Assembly (NCBI RefSeq): GCF_000190575.1
Contig: NC_015164.1
Location: 620,001 to 684,000 of the forward strand
DNA length: 64,000 nucleotides
Direction of reading: 5' to 3'
Source of the DNA: Phocaeicola salanitronis DSM 18170
GTDB lineage: Bacteria > Bacteroidota > Bacteroidia > Bacteroidales > Bacteroidaceae
Both the position numbers and the translations under genes were made by a program. A model generated the notes under the pieces. The model ran no database searches and was not told where the DNA came from. It saw only the letters and a program-made list of their open reading frames with translations. Shown here one piece after another: positions 54,669-64,000 of the stretch. Numbering within the stretch: the first letter of the stretch is position 1; every line of letters starts with the position of its first letter.

Positions 54669-55925
54669 ATGAAGTTTACTGAACTGAATTTGGAAGAGAG
54701 TGTCTTGGATGCACTCGATGCGATGAACTTTAAAGAATGTACTCCGGTGCAGGAACAGACCATCCCTGTCATTTTAGAGGGTAGAGACCTGATAGGCGTG
54801 GCGCAAACGGGTACAGGCAAAACCGCAGCTTATTTGTTGCCCGTCATCAACCAGCTGAGCAAGGGAGGATATCCTGCCGATGCCATCAATTGTGTGATTA
54901 TGGCACCCACCCGTGAACTGGCACAGCAAATCGACCAGCAGATGGAAGGCTTTTCTTATTTTATGCCTGTCTCCAGTGTAGCCATCTATGGAGGAAATGA
55001 CGGGATACGGTTCGAACAGGAGAAGAAAGGATTGACACTGGGAGCAGATGTCGTGATTGCTACTCCGGGACGTCTCATCAGTCATTTGAGTCTGGGGTAC
55101 GTCGATTTGTCGAAAGTCTCCTTTTTTATACTTGACGAAGCCGACCGGATGTTGGATATGGGTTTTTCGGATGACATTATGCAGATTGTGAAATACCTGC
55201 CCAAGGAAAGACAGACAATCATGTTCTCCGCCACGATGCCAGCCAAGATACAACAACTGGCACAAAGCATCCTGCATGACCCTGCGGAAGTAAAACTTGC
55301 GGTATCAAAACCTGCCGACAAAATCATTCAGGCGGCATACATTTGCTACGAAGCGCAAAAGTTAGGCATCATCGAAAGCCTGTTCAGGCAGCAGGAACCG
55401 GAACGGGTCATCATTTTTGCGTCTTCAAAGCTGAAAGTAAAAGAGGTAACCAAGGCATTGAAGCGACTCAAGTTGAATGTGGGCGAGATGCACTCCGACC
55501 TTGAGCAGAGCCAGCGTGACGAGATTATGCACGAGTTCCGTAACGGGCGCATCAACATGCTGGTAGCTACCGATATTGTGGCACGAGGCATTGACATCGA
55601 TGATATCCGTTTGGTTATTAATTACGATGTGCCTCATGACAGCGAAGACTATGTGCACCGTATCGGACGTACGGCACGCGCCAACAATGACGGATGTGCC
55701 ATTACGTTTGTCAGTGAAAATGAACAAACCCGCTTCAAGCAGATAGAGGATTTTTTAGGGAAAGAGATTTATAAGCTGCCTGTCCCAGCCGAATTGGGCG
55801 AAGCTCCTGTTTATGCCCCGCACACCAGCAGCCGGAACAAACCCGGGAACAAGGGAAAAGGAGGTTGGAAAAAACGTTCGTTCAACAACCGGCGGCCTCA
55901 GAAGAAAGGCGGAAGCAAGCAATAG
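54669..55925 (+). CDS. DEAD-box RNA helicase
   Basis: 418 residues from ATG 54669 (MKFTELNLEESVLDALDAMN); an upstream ATG 54645 overlaps the serB stop. All motifs are present: Q motif, AQTGTGKTAA (I), PTRELAQQ (Ia), DEAD (II), SAT (III), GIDIDDIRLVIN (V), HRIGRTAR (VI). A basic Gly/Lys/Arg tail (GNKGKGGWKKRSFNNRRPQK) aids RNA binding. A RhlE/DeaD-type enzyme for RNA remodelling; the substrate is not evident. Confidence 0.93.
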   Translation: MKFTELNLEESVLDALDAMNFKECTPVQEQTIPVILEGRDLIGVAQTGTGKTAAYLLPVINQLSKGGYPADAINCVIMAPTRELAQQIDQQMEGFSYFMPVSSVAIYGGNDGIRFEQEKKGLTLGADVVIATPGRLISHLSLGYVDLSKVSFFILDEADRMLDMGFSDDIMQIVKYLPKERQTIMFSATMPAKIQQLAQSILHDPAEVKLAVSKPADKIIQAAYICYEAQKLGIIESLFRQQEPERVIIFASSKLKVKEVTKALKRLKLNVGEMHSDLEQSQRDEIMHEFRNGRINMLVATDIVARGIDIDDIRLVINYDVPHDSEDYVHRIGRTARANNDGCAITFVSENEQTRFKQIEDFLGKEIYKLPVPAELGEAPVYAPHTSSRNKPGNKGKGGWKKRSFNNRRPQKKGGSKQ

Positions 55926-55932
55926 CAATCAT

Positions 55933-56009
55933 AGAAACTGTTTTGAATTTCTCCAATTTTCTCATCTTGATGTTTCCGTTTTCGTGTATGCTTTTTCAAA
56001 ACAGTTTCT
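55933..56009. mobile_element. 77-bp deleted MITE-like element, copy 3
   Basis: The left end AGAAACTGTTTTGAATTTCTCC-type sequence and the right end TTCAAAACAGTTTCT are inverted repeats related to those of the 194-bp copies (AGAAGCTG changed to AGAAACTG on both sides). Positions 55945-55990 match the left third of the longer copies (TTGATGTTTCCGTTTTCGTG), and the rest is missing. It lies 7 bp after the helicase stop, between converging genes. Confidence 0.7.
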
Positions 56010-56021
56010 TAAAGGGACGTA

Positions 56022-56550
56022 TCATGACTCGGAGAGCTTTTTTCGATATTCTTTGGGAGAAGCCCCGCATAGTTTCTTGAAATAGCGGCCAAAAGTAGAT
56101 TGGTCGGGAAAGTTCAGCTTTTCTGCCACTTCTTTCACGCTTAGGCGGGTAGAGACCAAATAATGCTGAGCGTGAATGAGGGTGATGGTTTCTATCCACC
56201 GGATGGCGATACGTCCCGATTTTGCCCTGACTACGGACGAAAGATAGTTGGGCGACAGATTCTGTTCGTCTGCATAAAACATGACCGAGCGTTTCTTGTC
56301 GCAGTGTCGGTGTACCGACATAAGAAAGGTATTGAATATCTGCTCTTCTCTACCTTGCCGCGATTCTTCCACGGGAGAACTGTCAAAATAGATTTCCATC
56401 AACTCGAACAGGAAAGCCTGTATCAAATTTTGTACTGCCAGCCGTAACAGTTTTCCCGACCGGAAAGCAGTGGCTTGCAACATCTTTTCGTGGCGTAAGT
56501 CCAATACTTCCAACATTTGTTCGAGGTTTGCCACCTGGCTCTTCCTGATG
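56022..56550 (-). pseudogene. AraC-family regulator, 5'-truncated
   Basis: The C-terminal AraC DNA-binding domain is intact (NYLSSVVRAKSGRIAIRWIETI; LSVKEVAEKLNFPDQSTFGRYFKKLCGASPKEYRKKL), and the region up to about ANLEQMLEVLDLRHEKM looks like the normal linker. Further upstream the frame (to ATG 56783) runs antisense to an MFS-transporter fragment and has no regulator features. About 100-130 N-terminal residues, the start region and the promoter appear to be lost. Confidence 0.7.
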
Positions 56551-56891
56551 GTAGCGGTGCGCAATGTGGTGGCTCCTGCATCGGTACTTCGGTTTACGCC
56601 AACTGGTTGCAGGAGAGGCAGCAGTATTACATCACTCGTTTCGCGCAGGATGTCCGTCTGGACAATCCGCAGTCTTCGGCTCCGTTTGTCCAAGCGGCTT
56701 ACCTCGGGCAGCGGCAAGGAAAAGACAGTTTCGAGGCTTCCCGCTGGGCTTCTACCCTGATAAAAGGGCAGGTTTCCTTGCAAGCCACTTTGGTAGCGAT
56801 GAAAGACATCACCGGCTCTACCATCTGGATTTGCATGGGCAGCATATTATTCGTCCTATGTGTACCCTATTGTAAACAAGAAAAAACTTAA
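56551..56891 (+). pseudogene. 3' fragment of a DHA2-type MFS transporter
   Basis: The plus-strand frame from about 56568 reads IGTSVYANWLQERQQYYITR ... RWASTLIKGQVSLQATLVAM and a final membrane helix, as in the C-terminus of EmrB/DHA2 transporters. An apparent 1-bp loss near 56565 shifts the frame from ...MVAVRN to GGSCIGTS. No start, no N-terminal helices. It abuts the truncated araC head to head. Confidence 0.65.
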
Positions 56892-56903
56892 AATCAGAAA
56901 ACT

Positions 56904-57449
56904 ATGGAATATAAACAATCAGAAAAACAGGCGGTTCTTGATGCTATAAAGAACTGCAGCAGTAGTCTGTCTTTCGATAATCTGAAAGCAACTACCGGAT
57001 TAGGTTTCATGGAATTGTCCACACTCATCGGACTGTTGGTAAAAGAGAACCGGATTTTGGTGCGTTTCAATCATGCAAAGGATAAAAGCTATCTCTATAA
57101 GTCAAGCGGTGAAGCCTTGTATGCCCGGTTTAAAGACCTGTTGTTTCTGCACCGGGGTAAAGAGCGCAAGGTCGCATTTTATGCTTCCGAATTGTGTATT
57201 TCTCCTAAATACCTGACAGCTGTAGTGAAAGAATGCAGTGGTAAGACTCCAACAGAATGGATTAATGAAACGGCTATCTGGGAAATCGAGTACATGCTTT
57301 GTCATACTCAGTCTTCTATTAAGGAAATTGTCAATGAACTGAAATTTCCTAATCTTTCTTTTTTCGGGAAATATTTCAAGGCGCACAAAGGCATGTCGCC
57401 CAAATATTACCGGACGGCATATCTCAACACTCAACTTTCAAGCTTATGA
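56904..57449 (+). CDS. Winged-helix (DUF2582-like) plus AraC-type HTH regulator
   Basis: A 181-residue protein: residues 1-65 form a winged-helix domain resembling DUF2582 (SLSFDNLKATTGLGFMELST ... LLVKENRILVRFN), and residues 80-175 are an AraC-type double HTH (LCISPKYLTAVVKECSGKTP; IKEIVNELKFPNLSFFGKYF ... GMSPKYYR). No ligand-binding cupin domain. A compact two-domain regulator. It overlaps the next gene, another winged-helix protein, by 4 bp (ATGA). Confidence 0.75.
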   Translation: MEYKQSEKQAVLDAIKNCSSSLSFDNLKATTGLGFMELSTLIGLLVKENRILVRFNHAKDKSYLYKSSGEALYARFKDLLFLHRGKERKVAFYASELCISPKYLTAVVKECSGKTPTEWINETAIWEIEYMLCHTQSSIKEIVNELKFPNLSFFGKYFKAHKGMSPKYYRTAYLNTQLSSL

Positions 57450-57658
57450 ATAACTGTCAGATTGGAGAAAATGCAGGCATCGTATGGCGTGTGTTACACG
57501 ACCGCAGACATTCGTGGGAAGAACTGGTGAAAATCACGGAATTGCATCCGTTGGAATTGGCTTCTGCCATCGGCTGGTTAGCAAGAGAAGATAAGATTCG
57601 CTTTTTGCCGGAACGGGGTATTATGTACTTTGAGGTATATCATGAATGCTATTATTGA
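57446..57658 (+). CDS. Winged-helix domain protein (DUF2582)
   Basis: A 70-residue protein that is one winged helix (GIVWRVLHDRRHSWEELVKI; LELASAIGWLAREDKIRFLP), the DUF2582 pattern, common in Bacteroidetes. Its start overlaps the stop of the previous gene, so it is translationally coupled. Similar in fold and order to the N-terminal domain of its partner, suggesting a shared origin or hetero-association. Confidence 0.85.
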   Translation: MNNCQIGENAGIVWRVLHDRRHSWEELVKITELHPLELASAIGWLAREDKIRFLPERGIMYFEVYHECYY

Positions 57659-57716
57659 ACGGAGACCTTAACACATCAGGTCATGACAGCCGACACAGCC
57701 TGACGTGTAAGCCTGT

Positions 57717-57756
57717 ACGTGCGGTCGTATGAGCCAACGCGACCGCACGTTTTTTC
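57717..57756 (+). terminator. Terminator after the winged-helix pair
   Basis: ACGTGCGGTCG (57717-57727) and CGACCGCACGT (57740-57750) form a perfect 11-bp stem followed by TTTTTT. A second inverted repeat (ACACATCAGG/CCTGACGTGT, 57671-57708) precedes it. Confidence 0.9.
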
Positions 57757-57768
57757 ATCCGTGCCTTG

Positions 57769-58662
57769 TCAGCATTTCACTTGCAGTTCGTTCAGGATGC
57801 GGCGCATTTCTTCGAAGGTAGTGATGCGCGTGGGAACCAGCGGAAGGCGCAGGCGGTTCTTAATCATTCCCATCATGCTGAGCATTGCCTTTACGCCTGC
57901 CGGATTACCGTCAACGAATAGCAACTTGAACAGTTCGGTGAACTGGTGATGGATTGCCAGTGCACTGGGATAATCGCCAGCCAATGCCAAACGTGTCATA
58001 CGGCTGAATTCACGCGGGAAAGCATTTCCGATAACCGAAATAACCCCTACAGCCCCCAGGGTGATGAGTGGGAACGTGATGCCGTCATCGCCCGAAATGA
58101 CATCAAAATTGGCAGGCTTGTTCTTGATGATGTCATCCATTTGCGTGATGTTTCCCGAAGCTTCCTTGATTGCCACGATATTCTCGAAGTCACGTGCCAG
58201 ACGTAAGGTAGTCTCGGCAGTCATGTTCACGCCTGTACGTCCCGGCACGTTGTAGAGTACTACCGGCAGCTTGGTAGCCTGCGCAATAGCCTTGTAGTGC
58301 TGGTAAATGCCTTCCTGCGAAGGTTTATTGTAATAGGGAACGGCAACCAGTACGGCGTCCACCCCTGTCATATCATCGTTCTTCAGCGTGTCGACCACCG
58401 TCTGCGTGCAGTTGCTGCTTACACCCAGCAAAATGGGTACCCGTCCGTTTGCCCGTTCGATGACGGTCTGTTTTATCTTTTTCTTTTCATCGGCTGTCAA
58501 TGTCGGTGTTTCAGCAGTGGTGCCCAGCACGCACAAGAAGTCTGTCCCATTTTGTATCTGGAATTCCACCAGTCTGACGAGTGCGTCGTAATCCACACTT
58601 CCGTCTTCATTGAAAGGAGTGACCAATGCCACTCCCATTCCTCTCAACTTTCTTCGTATCAT
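57769..58662 (-). CDS. dapA: 4-hydroxy-tetrahydrodipicolinate synthase
   Basis: A 297-residue class I aldolase-type enzyme with YYNKPSQEGIYQHY, VVLYNVPGRTGVN and Schiff-base Lys in IVAIKEASGN; the GTTAETPTL segment near residue 46 binds pyruvate. It condenses pyruvate and aspartate semialdehyde for lysine and diaminopimelate synthesis. Upstream minus-strand TACTTTTG (58694-58701) with TTG at 58724-58726 (22 bp) is a probable promoter. Confidence 0.95.
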   Translation of the reverse strand: MIRRKLRGMGVALVTPFNEDGSVDYDALVRLVEFQIQNGTDFLCVLGTTAETPTLTADEKKKIKQTVIERANGRVPILLGVSSNCTQTVVDTLKNDDMTGVDAVLVAVPYYNKPSQEGIYQHYKAIAQATKLPVVLYNVPGRTGVNMTAETTLRLARDFENIVAIKEASGNITQMDDIIKNKPANFDVISGDDGITFPLITLGAVGVISVIGNAFPREFSRMTRLALAGDYPSALAIHHQFTELFKLLFVDGNPAGVKAMLSMMGMIKNRLRLPLVPTRITTFEEMRRILNELQVKC

Positions 58663-58693
58663 AAATCAAAATATAAACGCGGTAATAGTTTCG

Positions 58694-58726
58694 CAAAAGT
58701 ACGAATATTTTCTTATTGAATGGCAA
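58694..58726 (-). promoter_or_regulatory. Promoter of dapA
   Basis: Minus-strand TTG (58724-58726) and TACTTTTG (58694-58701), spaced by 22 bp, fit the Bacteroides consensus. Confidence 0.55.
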
Positions 58727-58794
58727 TCTTATCACTTTTTTACTTTTAGAGCCTGTTTAAATTTTCCAATAAGGTAATATTTTATCAGGTTCTT

Positions 58795-58988
58795 AGAAGC
58801 TGTTTTGAATTTCTCCAAAAAGTTTTTCTTGGCTTGATGTATCCTTTTTCGTGTGTGCTTTGGGCGATTTTTTGGTCCTTTTCGCTCCTGTTCTTCGTCA
58901 GATAGCCCGCTATCTTCCTCATCACAGAAGCGAAAATGCCTCAAAAACTCATCCCAAATCATCGCACGATAAATTCAAAACAGCTTCT
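58795..58988. mobile_element. 194-bp MITE-like element, copy 2
   Basis: Nearly identical to 12898-13091, with the same perfect 18-bp terminal repeats AGAAGCTGTTTTGAATTT, internal hairpins and the minus-strand frame starting MIWDEFLRHFRF (58962 downwards). Here that frame runs on past the element to 58732 (LIKYYLIGKFKQALK). Just outside, 58748-58766 carries AGAGCCTGTTTAAATTTTC, a diverged version of the same end, suggesting an older copy. The rest of this 379-bp gap (58663-59041) holds the dapA promoter and nothing else that I recognise. Confidence 0.8.
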
Positions 58989-59041
58989 TAAAATAATAAG
59001 CGAATTTCCCTTTCTGCCTGTAAGGACGGAAAGGCTGCCCC

Positions 59042-61171
<2,130 letters not shown>

Positions 61172-61798
61172 CTACACGCAGAACAACGAAATCAGGATAG
61201 GAACACTAATCTCGAGAATGATGCCATGAATGACAGCTACAGGCAACAGCCCCTTGTCGCCTGTAACTTTAAGAATAATCGGCAGGCAAACATCCATCGA
61301 ATTAATACCTGCAACGGAAATAGGTGCAAAACGTCCTCCCTTGCCGTTGAAGAAGGATGTACCGAACAAGGAAACCATTTCACGCACAACATTGGCAATT
61401 AGTGCAACGGCGGCAATCTGGGTTGCAGTTTCTTGTCCTGCAACAGCTCCTTTCATCTTTGAAATTAGGACAGAGGAGAGCGAATAATAACCGAAACCAC
61501 TGCCTGTAGCAAGGATGTCGCTCATCTGCCAGTCATGGAACAGAATTCCCGCAAGAGCTGTGAATAAAAGTGTACCAATAATGGTAAAGAAAGGAAGCAA
61601 CAGCATCTGCCAGCGGAACGAATGAAACAACAGACGCAAGTCACCTTTAGAGCCAATGCCGATACCTACCTGCAACACCAGCAGGGATAACAGCCAAGTA
61701 GGAAGAGAAGGATGAGACAGCCAGTCCATATCTAAACCAGTCCATCCTAAACCAATGCCGCAGAGCAAGCTGAGCAAAAGCAATGCGTTCTCTTTCAT
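61172..61798 (-). CDS. LysO-family lysine exporter, C-terminal half
   Basis: 208 residues from ATG 61798, which forms a 4-bp ATGA overlap with the preceding gene (the ATG at 61825 is inside it). About six membrane helices with the LysO features LQVGIGIGSKGDLRLLF, GFGYYSLSSVLIS and GINSMDVCLPII. In E. coli LysO (YbjE) is one protein; here it is split in two translationally coupled genes. It probably exports lysine across the inner membrane. Confidence 0.85.
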   Translation of the reverse strand: MKENALLLLSLLCGIGLGWTGLDMDWLSHPSLPTWLLSLLVLQVGIGIGSKGDLRLLFHSFRWQMLLLPFFTIIGTLLFTALAGILFHDWQMSDILATGSGFGYYSLSSVLISKMKGAVAGQETATQIAAVALIANVVREMVSLFGTSFFNGKGGRFAPISVAGINSMDVCLPIILKVTGDKGLLPVAVIHGIILEISVPILISLFCV

Positions 61799-62076
61799 TC
61801 CGCACCTCCTTTTCCCTCTTTCCAAATACGTTGGAACAAGCGGGCTGCCACGAGGCTTCCCGCTACACCCAGCAAGGCGATGACTACAGCTCGTCCACCC
61901 AATTGCATAATGTTTTCCAACAACGCTTTATTCGAACCAATAGAAACGCCGAAAACAAATAGCAATGCGAATATAGTATATCGGGAACCGTGTTCCACCT
62001 TTTGCACAAAGCGGACTTTGCGCAACAAATGCCCTGCTCCTATGCTAAGGAGCAGTAATAATAAAATGATGTACAT
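61795..62076 (-). CDS. LysO-family lysine exporter, N-terminal half
   Basis: A 93-residue protein with three membrane helices (YIILLLLLLSIGAGHLLRKV; IFALLFVFGVSIGSNKALL; AVVIALLGVAGSLVAARLF) matching the N-terminal DUF340-type segment of LysO. It is followed by the C-terminal-half gene with a 4-bp overlap, so the two probably form one transporter. Upstream is a 178-nt leader with a short ORF and a consensus promoter. Confidence 0.82.
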   Translation of the reverse strand: MYIILLLLLLSIGAGHLLRKVRFVQKVEHGSRYTIFALLFVFGVSIGSNKALLENIMQLGGRAVVIALLGVAGSLVAARLFQRIWKEGKGGAE

Positions 62077-62136
62077 ATTGAAATATTAACTTAAAGAATT
62101 AGACAAAAAGGGAATTAAGACTCTAAGCTAATATCG

Positions 62137-62235
62137 TTAGATGAATCCGCTGAACCAATGGACATGCACGCCCCGGCAGACTTGCAACCCTGCCCGTCTG
62201 CGGCTTAAATTCATGTATGTCACTCTTCTGTTCAT
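62137..62235 (-). CDS. Candidate leader peptide upstream of lysO
   Basis: A 32-codon frame (ATG 62235; internal ATG 62214) ending at TAA 62137-62139, inside the lysO leader. It has Arg-rich and His/Trp-containing stretches (NLSRRRAGLQV, then CRGVHVHWF). It starts about 20 nt after the predicted transcription start. GCAGAC/GTCTGC pair within it. Whether it is translated, and whether it regulates lysO, is unknown; an attenuator or peptide-sensing role is inference. Confidence 0.4.
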   Translation of the reverse strand: MNRRVTYMNLSRRRAGLQVCRGVHVHWFSGFI

Positions 62236-62260
62236 GGATGTTTGGGTAAAAATTCGGGTG

Positions 62261-62292
62261 CAAAGATAATGACTTTGAATATAAAATGCAAA
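62261..62292 (-). promoter_or_regulatory. Promoter of the lysO operon
   Basis: Minus-strand TTTG (62289-62292) and TATCTTTG (62261-62268) with 20 bp spacing, a perfect match to the Bacteroides -33/-7 consensus. It touches the 3' end of the GNAT gene, so lysO has its own start. Confidence 0.75.
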
Positions 62293-62293
62293 T

Positions 62294-62782
62294 TTATAAC
62301 ATTTTCTCCATTACAAAGTTTGTCAGATAAAGCCGGTTGGCTTTCGCCTTTTGCTCTTTCACAACTCTATAGCCCCGTTTCTCGAAGAAAGGGCGGGCGG
62401 TAATACTGACTTCGGTGCTTATCTTACGCACTCCATATTCATCCGCCATCTTTTCCACCTCTGAAAGCAATAAAGTTGCCACGCCTTTTCTTTGCCAATC
62501 TTTGTGGACGAACAAGGAGTGCAGATAGCCGTCAGCATTCATAGAAGAGAAGCCAATGATGTTCCCCCAGTTGTCAAGAGCAGCTATGTAGCTATTCTTC
62601 AGCAAAAGTCCTTTCCAATGCTCCATACTGTCGCCGCATGAAGCCCAGTCCTCAACTTCCTCTTTAGTATAATCCTTGGAATTGACATAAAATACGGTGG
62701 ACTGGAACAAACTCTGCATCTGCGGGATATCTTGTTCAGTAAGCAACCTTGTGCTATAGTTCAGAGAAGTTTTCTTTTCCAT
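62294..62782 (-). CDS. GNAT-family N-acetyltransferase
   Basis: A 162-residue protein with the GNAT acetyl-CoA motif HKDWQRKGVATLLLSEVEKM (Q/RxxGxG/A-type) and an N-terminal LLTEQDIPQMQSLFQSTV. The C-terminal ARPFFEKRGYRVVKEQ is typical. The substrate is unknown. It stands alone upstream of lysO, which has its own promoter. Confidence 0.88.
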   Translation of the reverse strand: MEKKTSLNYSTRLLTEQDIPQMQSLFQSTVFYVNSKDYTKEEVEDWASCGDSMEHWKGLLLKNSYIAALDNWGNIIGFSSMNADGYLHSLFVHKDWQRKGVATLLLSEVEKMADEYGVRKISTEVSITARPFFEKRGYRVVKEQKAKANRLYLTNFVMEKML

Positions 62783-62897
62783 TGTATCATTGATTTTATG
62801 TTACTGATTTCTCGGCAAAAATAGAGAAAAGCAGGAAAAGGAACAAAACATTGCCTGTTTTCTGCCAGCAAGAAGAATGGGATACCAAAGGGACGCG

Positions 62898-62928
62898 TTG
62901 TTTCTTTCAAGAATTGTTCTTACCTTTG
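62898..62928 (+). promoter_or_regulatory. Promoter of trmD
   Basis: TTG (62898-62900) and TACCTTTG (62921-62928) with 20 bp spacing fit the Bacteroides consensus and lie 46 bp before the trmD ATG. Confidence 0.65.
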
Positions 62929-62974
62929 CGCTTATTAGTTTACCTATCGAATTTTTGCGAAAACAACAAGACCT

Positions 62975-63649
62975 ATGCGAATAGACATTATTACCGTTTT
63001 GCCCGAAATGTTAGAGGGATTTTTCAACTGCTCTATTATGAGCCGGGCACAGAAGAAAGGCATCGCCGAATTTCACATACACAACCTGCGAGATTATACC
63101 TTCGACCGCTATCGTAAGGTGGACGATTATCCGTTTGGCGGATGTGCGGGGATGGTGATGAAGATTGAGCCGATAGACCGTTGCATCTCGGCACTGAAAA
63201 GCGAACGCGACTATGATGAAGTCATTTTCACGACTCCCGATGGAGAGCAGTTTAACCAAAAAATGGCGAATACGCTATCAATGGCTCAAAATCTAATTAT
63301 TCTGTGCGGGCACTTTAAGGGAATAGACTACCGCATCCGGGAACATTTTATCACCAAAGAAATCAGCATCGGCGATTATGTGCTGACAGGAGGTGAACTG
63401 GCTGCTGCTGTCATAGCGGATGCCGTAGTACGTATAATACCGGGAGTCATTTCTGACGAACAGTCGGCACTATCCGATTCTTTTCAAGATAATTTACTGG
63501 CTCCTCCTGTATATACCCGCCCTGCAGATTATAAAGGATGGAAAGTGCCGGACATCCTGCTTTCAGGACATGAGGCGAAAATACGTGAATGGGAATTCCA
63601 GCAGTCAATGGAGCGCACCCAACGGTTACGTCCCGACTTGTTGAAGTAA
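62975..63649 (+). CDS. trmD: tRNA (guanine37-N1)-methyltransferase
   Basis: A 224-residue SPOUT enzyme with [33 protein letters not shown] and the knot region [20 protein letters not shown]. Methylates G37 of tRNAs with a G at position 36, using S-adenosylmethionine. It usually lies in an operon with ribosomal protein genes, but here it is a single-gene unit with its own promoter and a terminator-like hairpin. Confidence 0.96.
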   Translation: MRIDIITVLPEMLEGFFNCSIMSRAQKKGIAEFHIHNLRDYTFDRYRKVDDYPFGGCAGMVMKIEPIDRCISALKSERDYDEVIFTTPDGEQFNQKMANTLSMAQNLIILCGHFKGIDYRIREHFITKEISIGDYVLTGGELAAAVIADAVVRIIPGVISDEQSALSDSFQDNLLAPPVYTRPADYKGWKVPDILLSGHEAKIREWEFQQSMERTQRLRPDLLK

Positions 63650-63675
63650 GATATATCTTTACACGATAGCGCACG

Positions 63676-63771
63676 GAAAACACAGAGAAGGCAGATAGCC
63701 GCAGATTTGTATTTTCTCTTTTGATAAAGAAGTGAAAAGAATCTGTGCCTATCTGCCTTCTTTGTGTTTTC
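63676..63771. terminator. Long bidirectional hairpin between trmD and pyrD
   Basis: The arms GAAAACACAGAGAAGGCAGA (63676 onwards) and TCTGCCTTCTTTGTGTTTTC (ending 63771) pair with one or two mismatches, extended by GCAGATT/AATCTGT. Related sequence (CACAGATAAATGCAGATTT) occurs near 61120-61140, so this may be a dispersed repeat used as a terminator. Confidence 0.65.
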
Positions 63772-63802
63772 TGTATGTCAGCCTAATTTGTGTTTACTTT
63801 TT

Positions 63803-64000
63803 TTACACATCCAATGCCCCGATAATATCCTTTACTGAAGCAAATCCATGACGGTCGAGGTATTCGTTAATGCCTTCCGCCACTTTCACTGTTATCGCAG
63901 GATCGATAAAATTGGCAGTACCTATCTGGACAGCCGTTGCTCCGGCAAGCAAGAACTCTATCGCATCGCGCGCATTCATAATGCCTCCCAGCCCGATGAC
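63803..64000 (-). CDS. pyrD: Dihydroorotate dehydrogenase, C-terminal end (partial)
   Basis: The minus-strand frame from the window edge to TAA 63803-63805 gives VIGLGGIMNARDAIEFLLAG, then ATAVQIGTANFIDPAI and a tail ending in ALDV. The G-G-I and A-T-A-V-Q-I-G-T patterns are the FMN phosphate-binding end of class 1 dihydroorotate dehydrogenase (PyrD type 1B). About 65 residues are visible; the remainder lies outside. Confidence 0.93.
   Translation of the reverse strand, partial: VIGLGGIMNARDAIEFLLAGATAVQIGTANFIDPAITVKVAEGINEYLDRHGFASVKDIIGALDV

Noticed and set aside
58732..58962. 76-residue basic protein gene next to dapA
   Set aside because: It is the ORF of MITE copy 2 reading out of the element; kept only as a comment on the MITE.

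Overview
The window looks like chromosomal DNA of a gut-type Bacteroidales, most likely Bacteroidaceae (Bacteroides or Phocaeicola). The reasons are the complete Bat aerotolerance operon, an Mfa/FimA-type (type V) fimbrial locus with DUF3575 and DUF3868 partner genes, a short eukaryote/archaeal-type ProS, membrane-anchored HU-domain proteins, and promoters of the form TTG-N19..22-TAnnTTTG (the Bacteroides -33/-7 signature) in front of many genes. Species cannot be fixed from the sequence alone.

Layout. 0-12.6 kb: the tail of an HU gene, an HU-transmembrane-LysM fusion, then moxR, DUF58, a BatD-like gene, batA, batB, batC, batD, batE, a PAP2 phosphatase, a small HTH protein, a DUF2007/Usp stress protein and a YbjQ protein. 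12.6-14.8 kb: layered mobile DNA, comprising a relic IS66 end, a long palindrome, a 194-bp MITE-like element, a complete IS3-family element with an A7 frameshift site, and a 4 x 21-bp tandem array. 15-23.3 kb: a six-gene fimbrial operon (DUF3575, DUF3868/OmpA, major pilin, Mfa2/FimB-like anchor, two tip-type lipoproteins). 23.6-26.2 kb: an intact IS66 element with an 8-bp target duplication. 26.28-26.54 kb: three tandem tRNA-Arg(ACG) genes. 26.6-34 kb (minus strand): patatin outer-membrane esterase, htpG, clpC. 34.2-38 kb: gyrA and a TPR protein. 38.3-47.7 kb (minus strand): proS, a membrane protein, glgB, YhcH, DUF2461, an inositol monophosphatase-like enzyme, a MORN-repeat protein and an M16-like protein. 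47.9-57.7 kb: folK-like gene, lipoprotein, HU-TM-SPOR fusion, FHA protein, thioredoxin-like protein, a TonB-C gene broken by an in-frame TGA, serB, a DEAD-box helicase, truncated araC and MFS remnants, and a two-gene winged-helix regulator pair. 57.7-64 kb: dapA, ligA, a split lysO pair with a candidate leader peptide, a GNAT acetyltransferase, trmD and the 3' end of pyrD.

How genes work together. The moxR-to-batE block encodes an AAA chaperone, a DUF58 partner, VWA membrane proteins and TPR proteins, the usual composition of this envelope stress complex. The fimbrial genes encode one lipoprotein-derived pilus. Two separate loci (59-1012 and 49296-50423) encode proteins with a cytoplasmic HU-like DNA-binding domain, one membrane helix and a periplasmic peptidoglycan-binding domain (LysM in one, SPOR in the other), suggesting a nucleoid-to-cell-wall link.

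The most unusual non-coding features are: (i) three intergenic arrays of short palindromes with 21-, 22- and 23-bp periods; (ii) a MITE-like family with three copies here; (iii) a candidate three-way-junction-plus-terminator leader upstream of clpC; and (iv) a promoter plus a short Arg/His/Trp-containing ORF in front of lysO.
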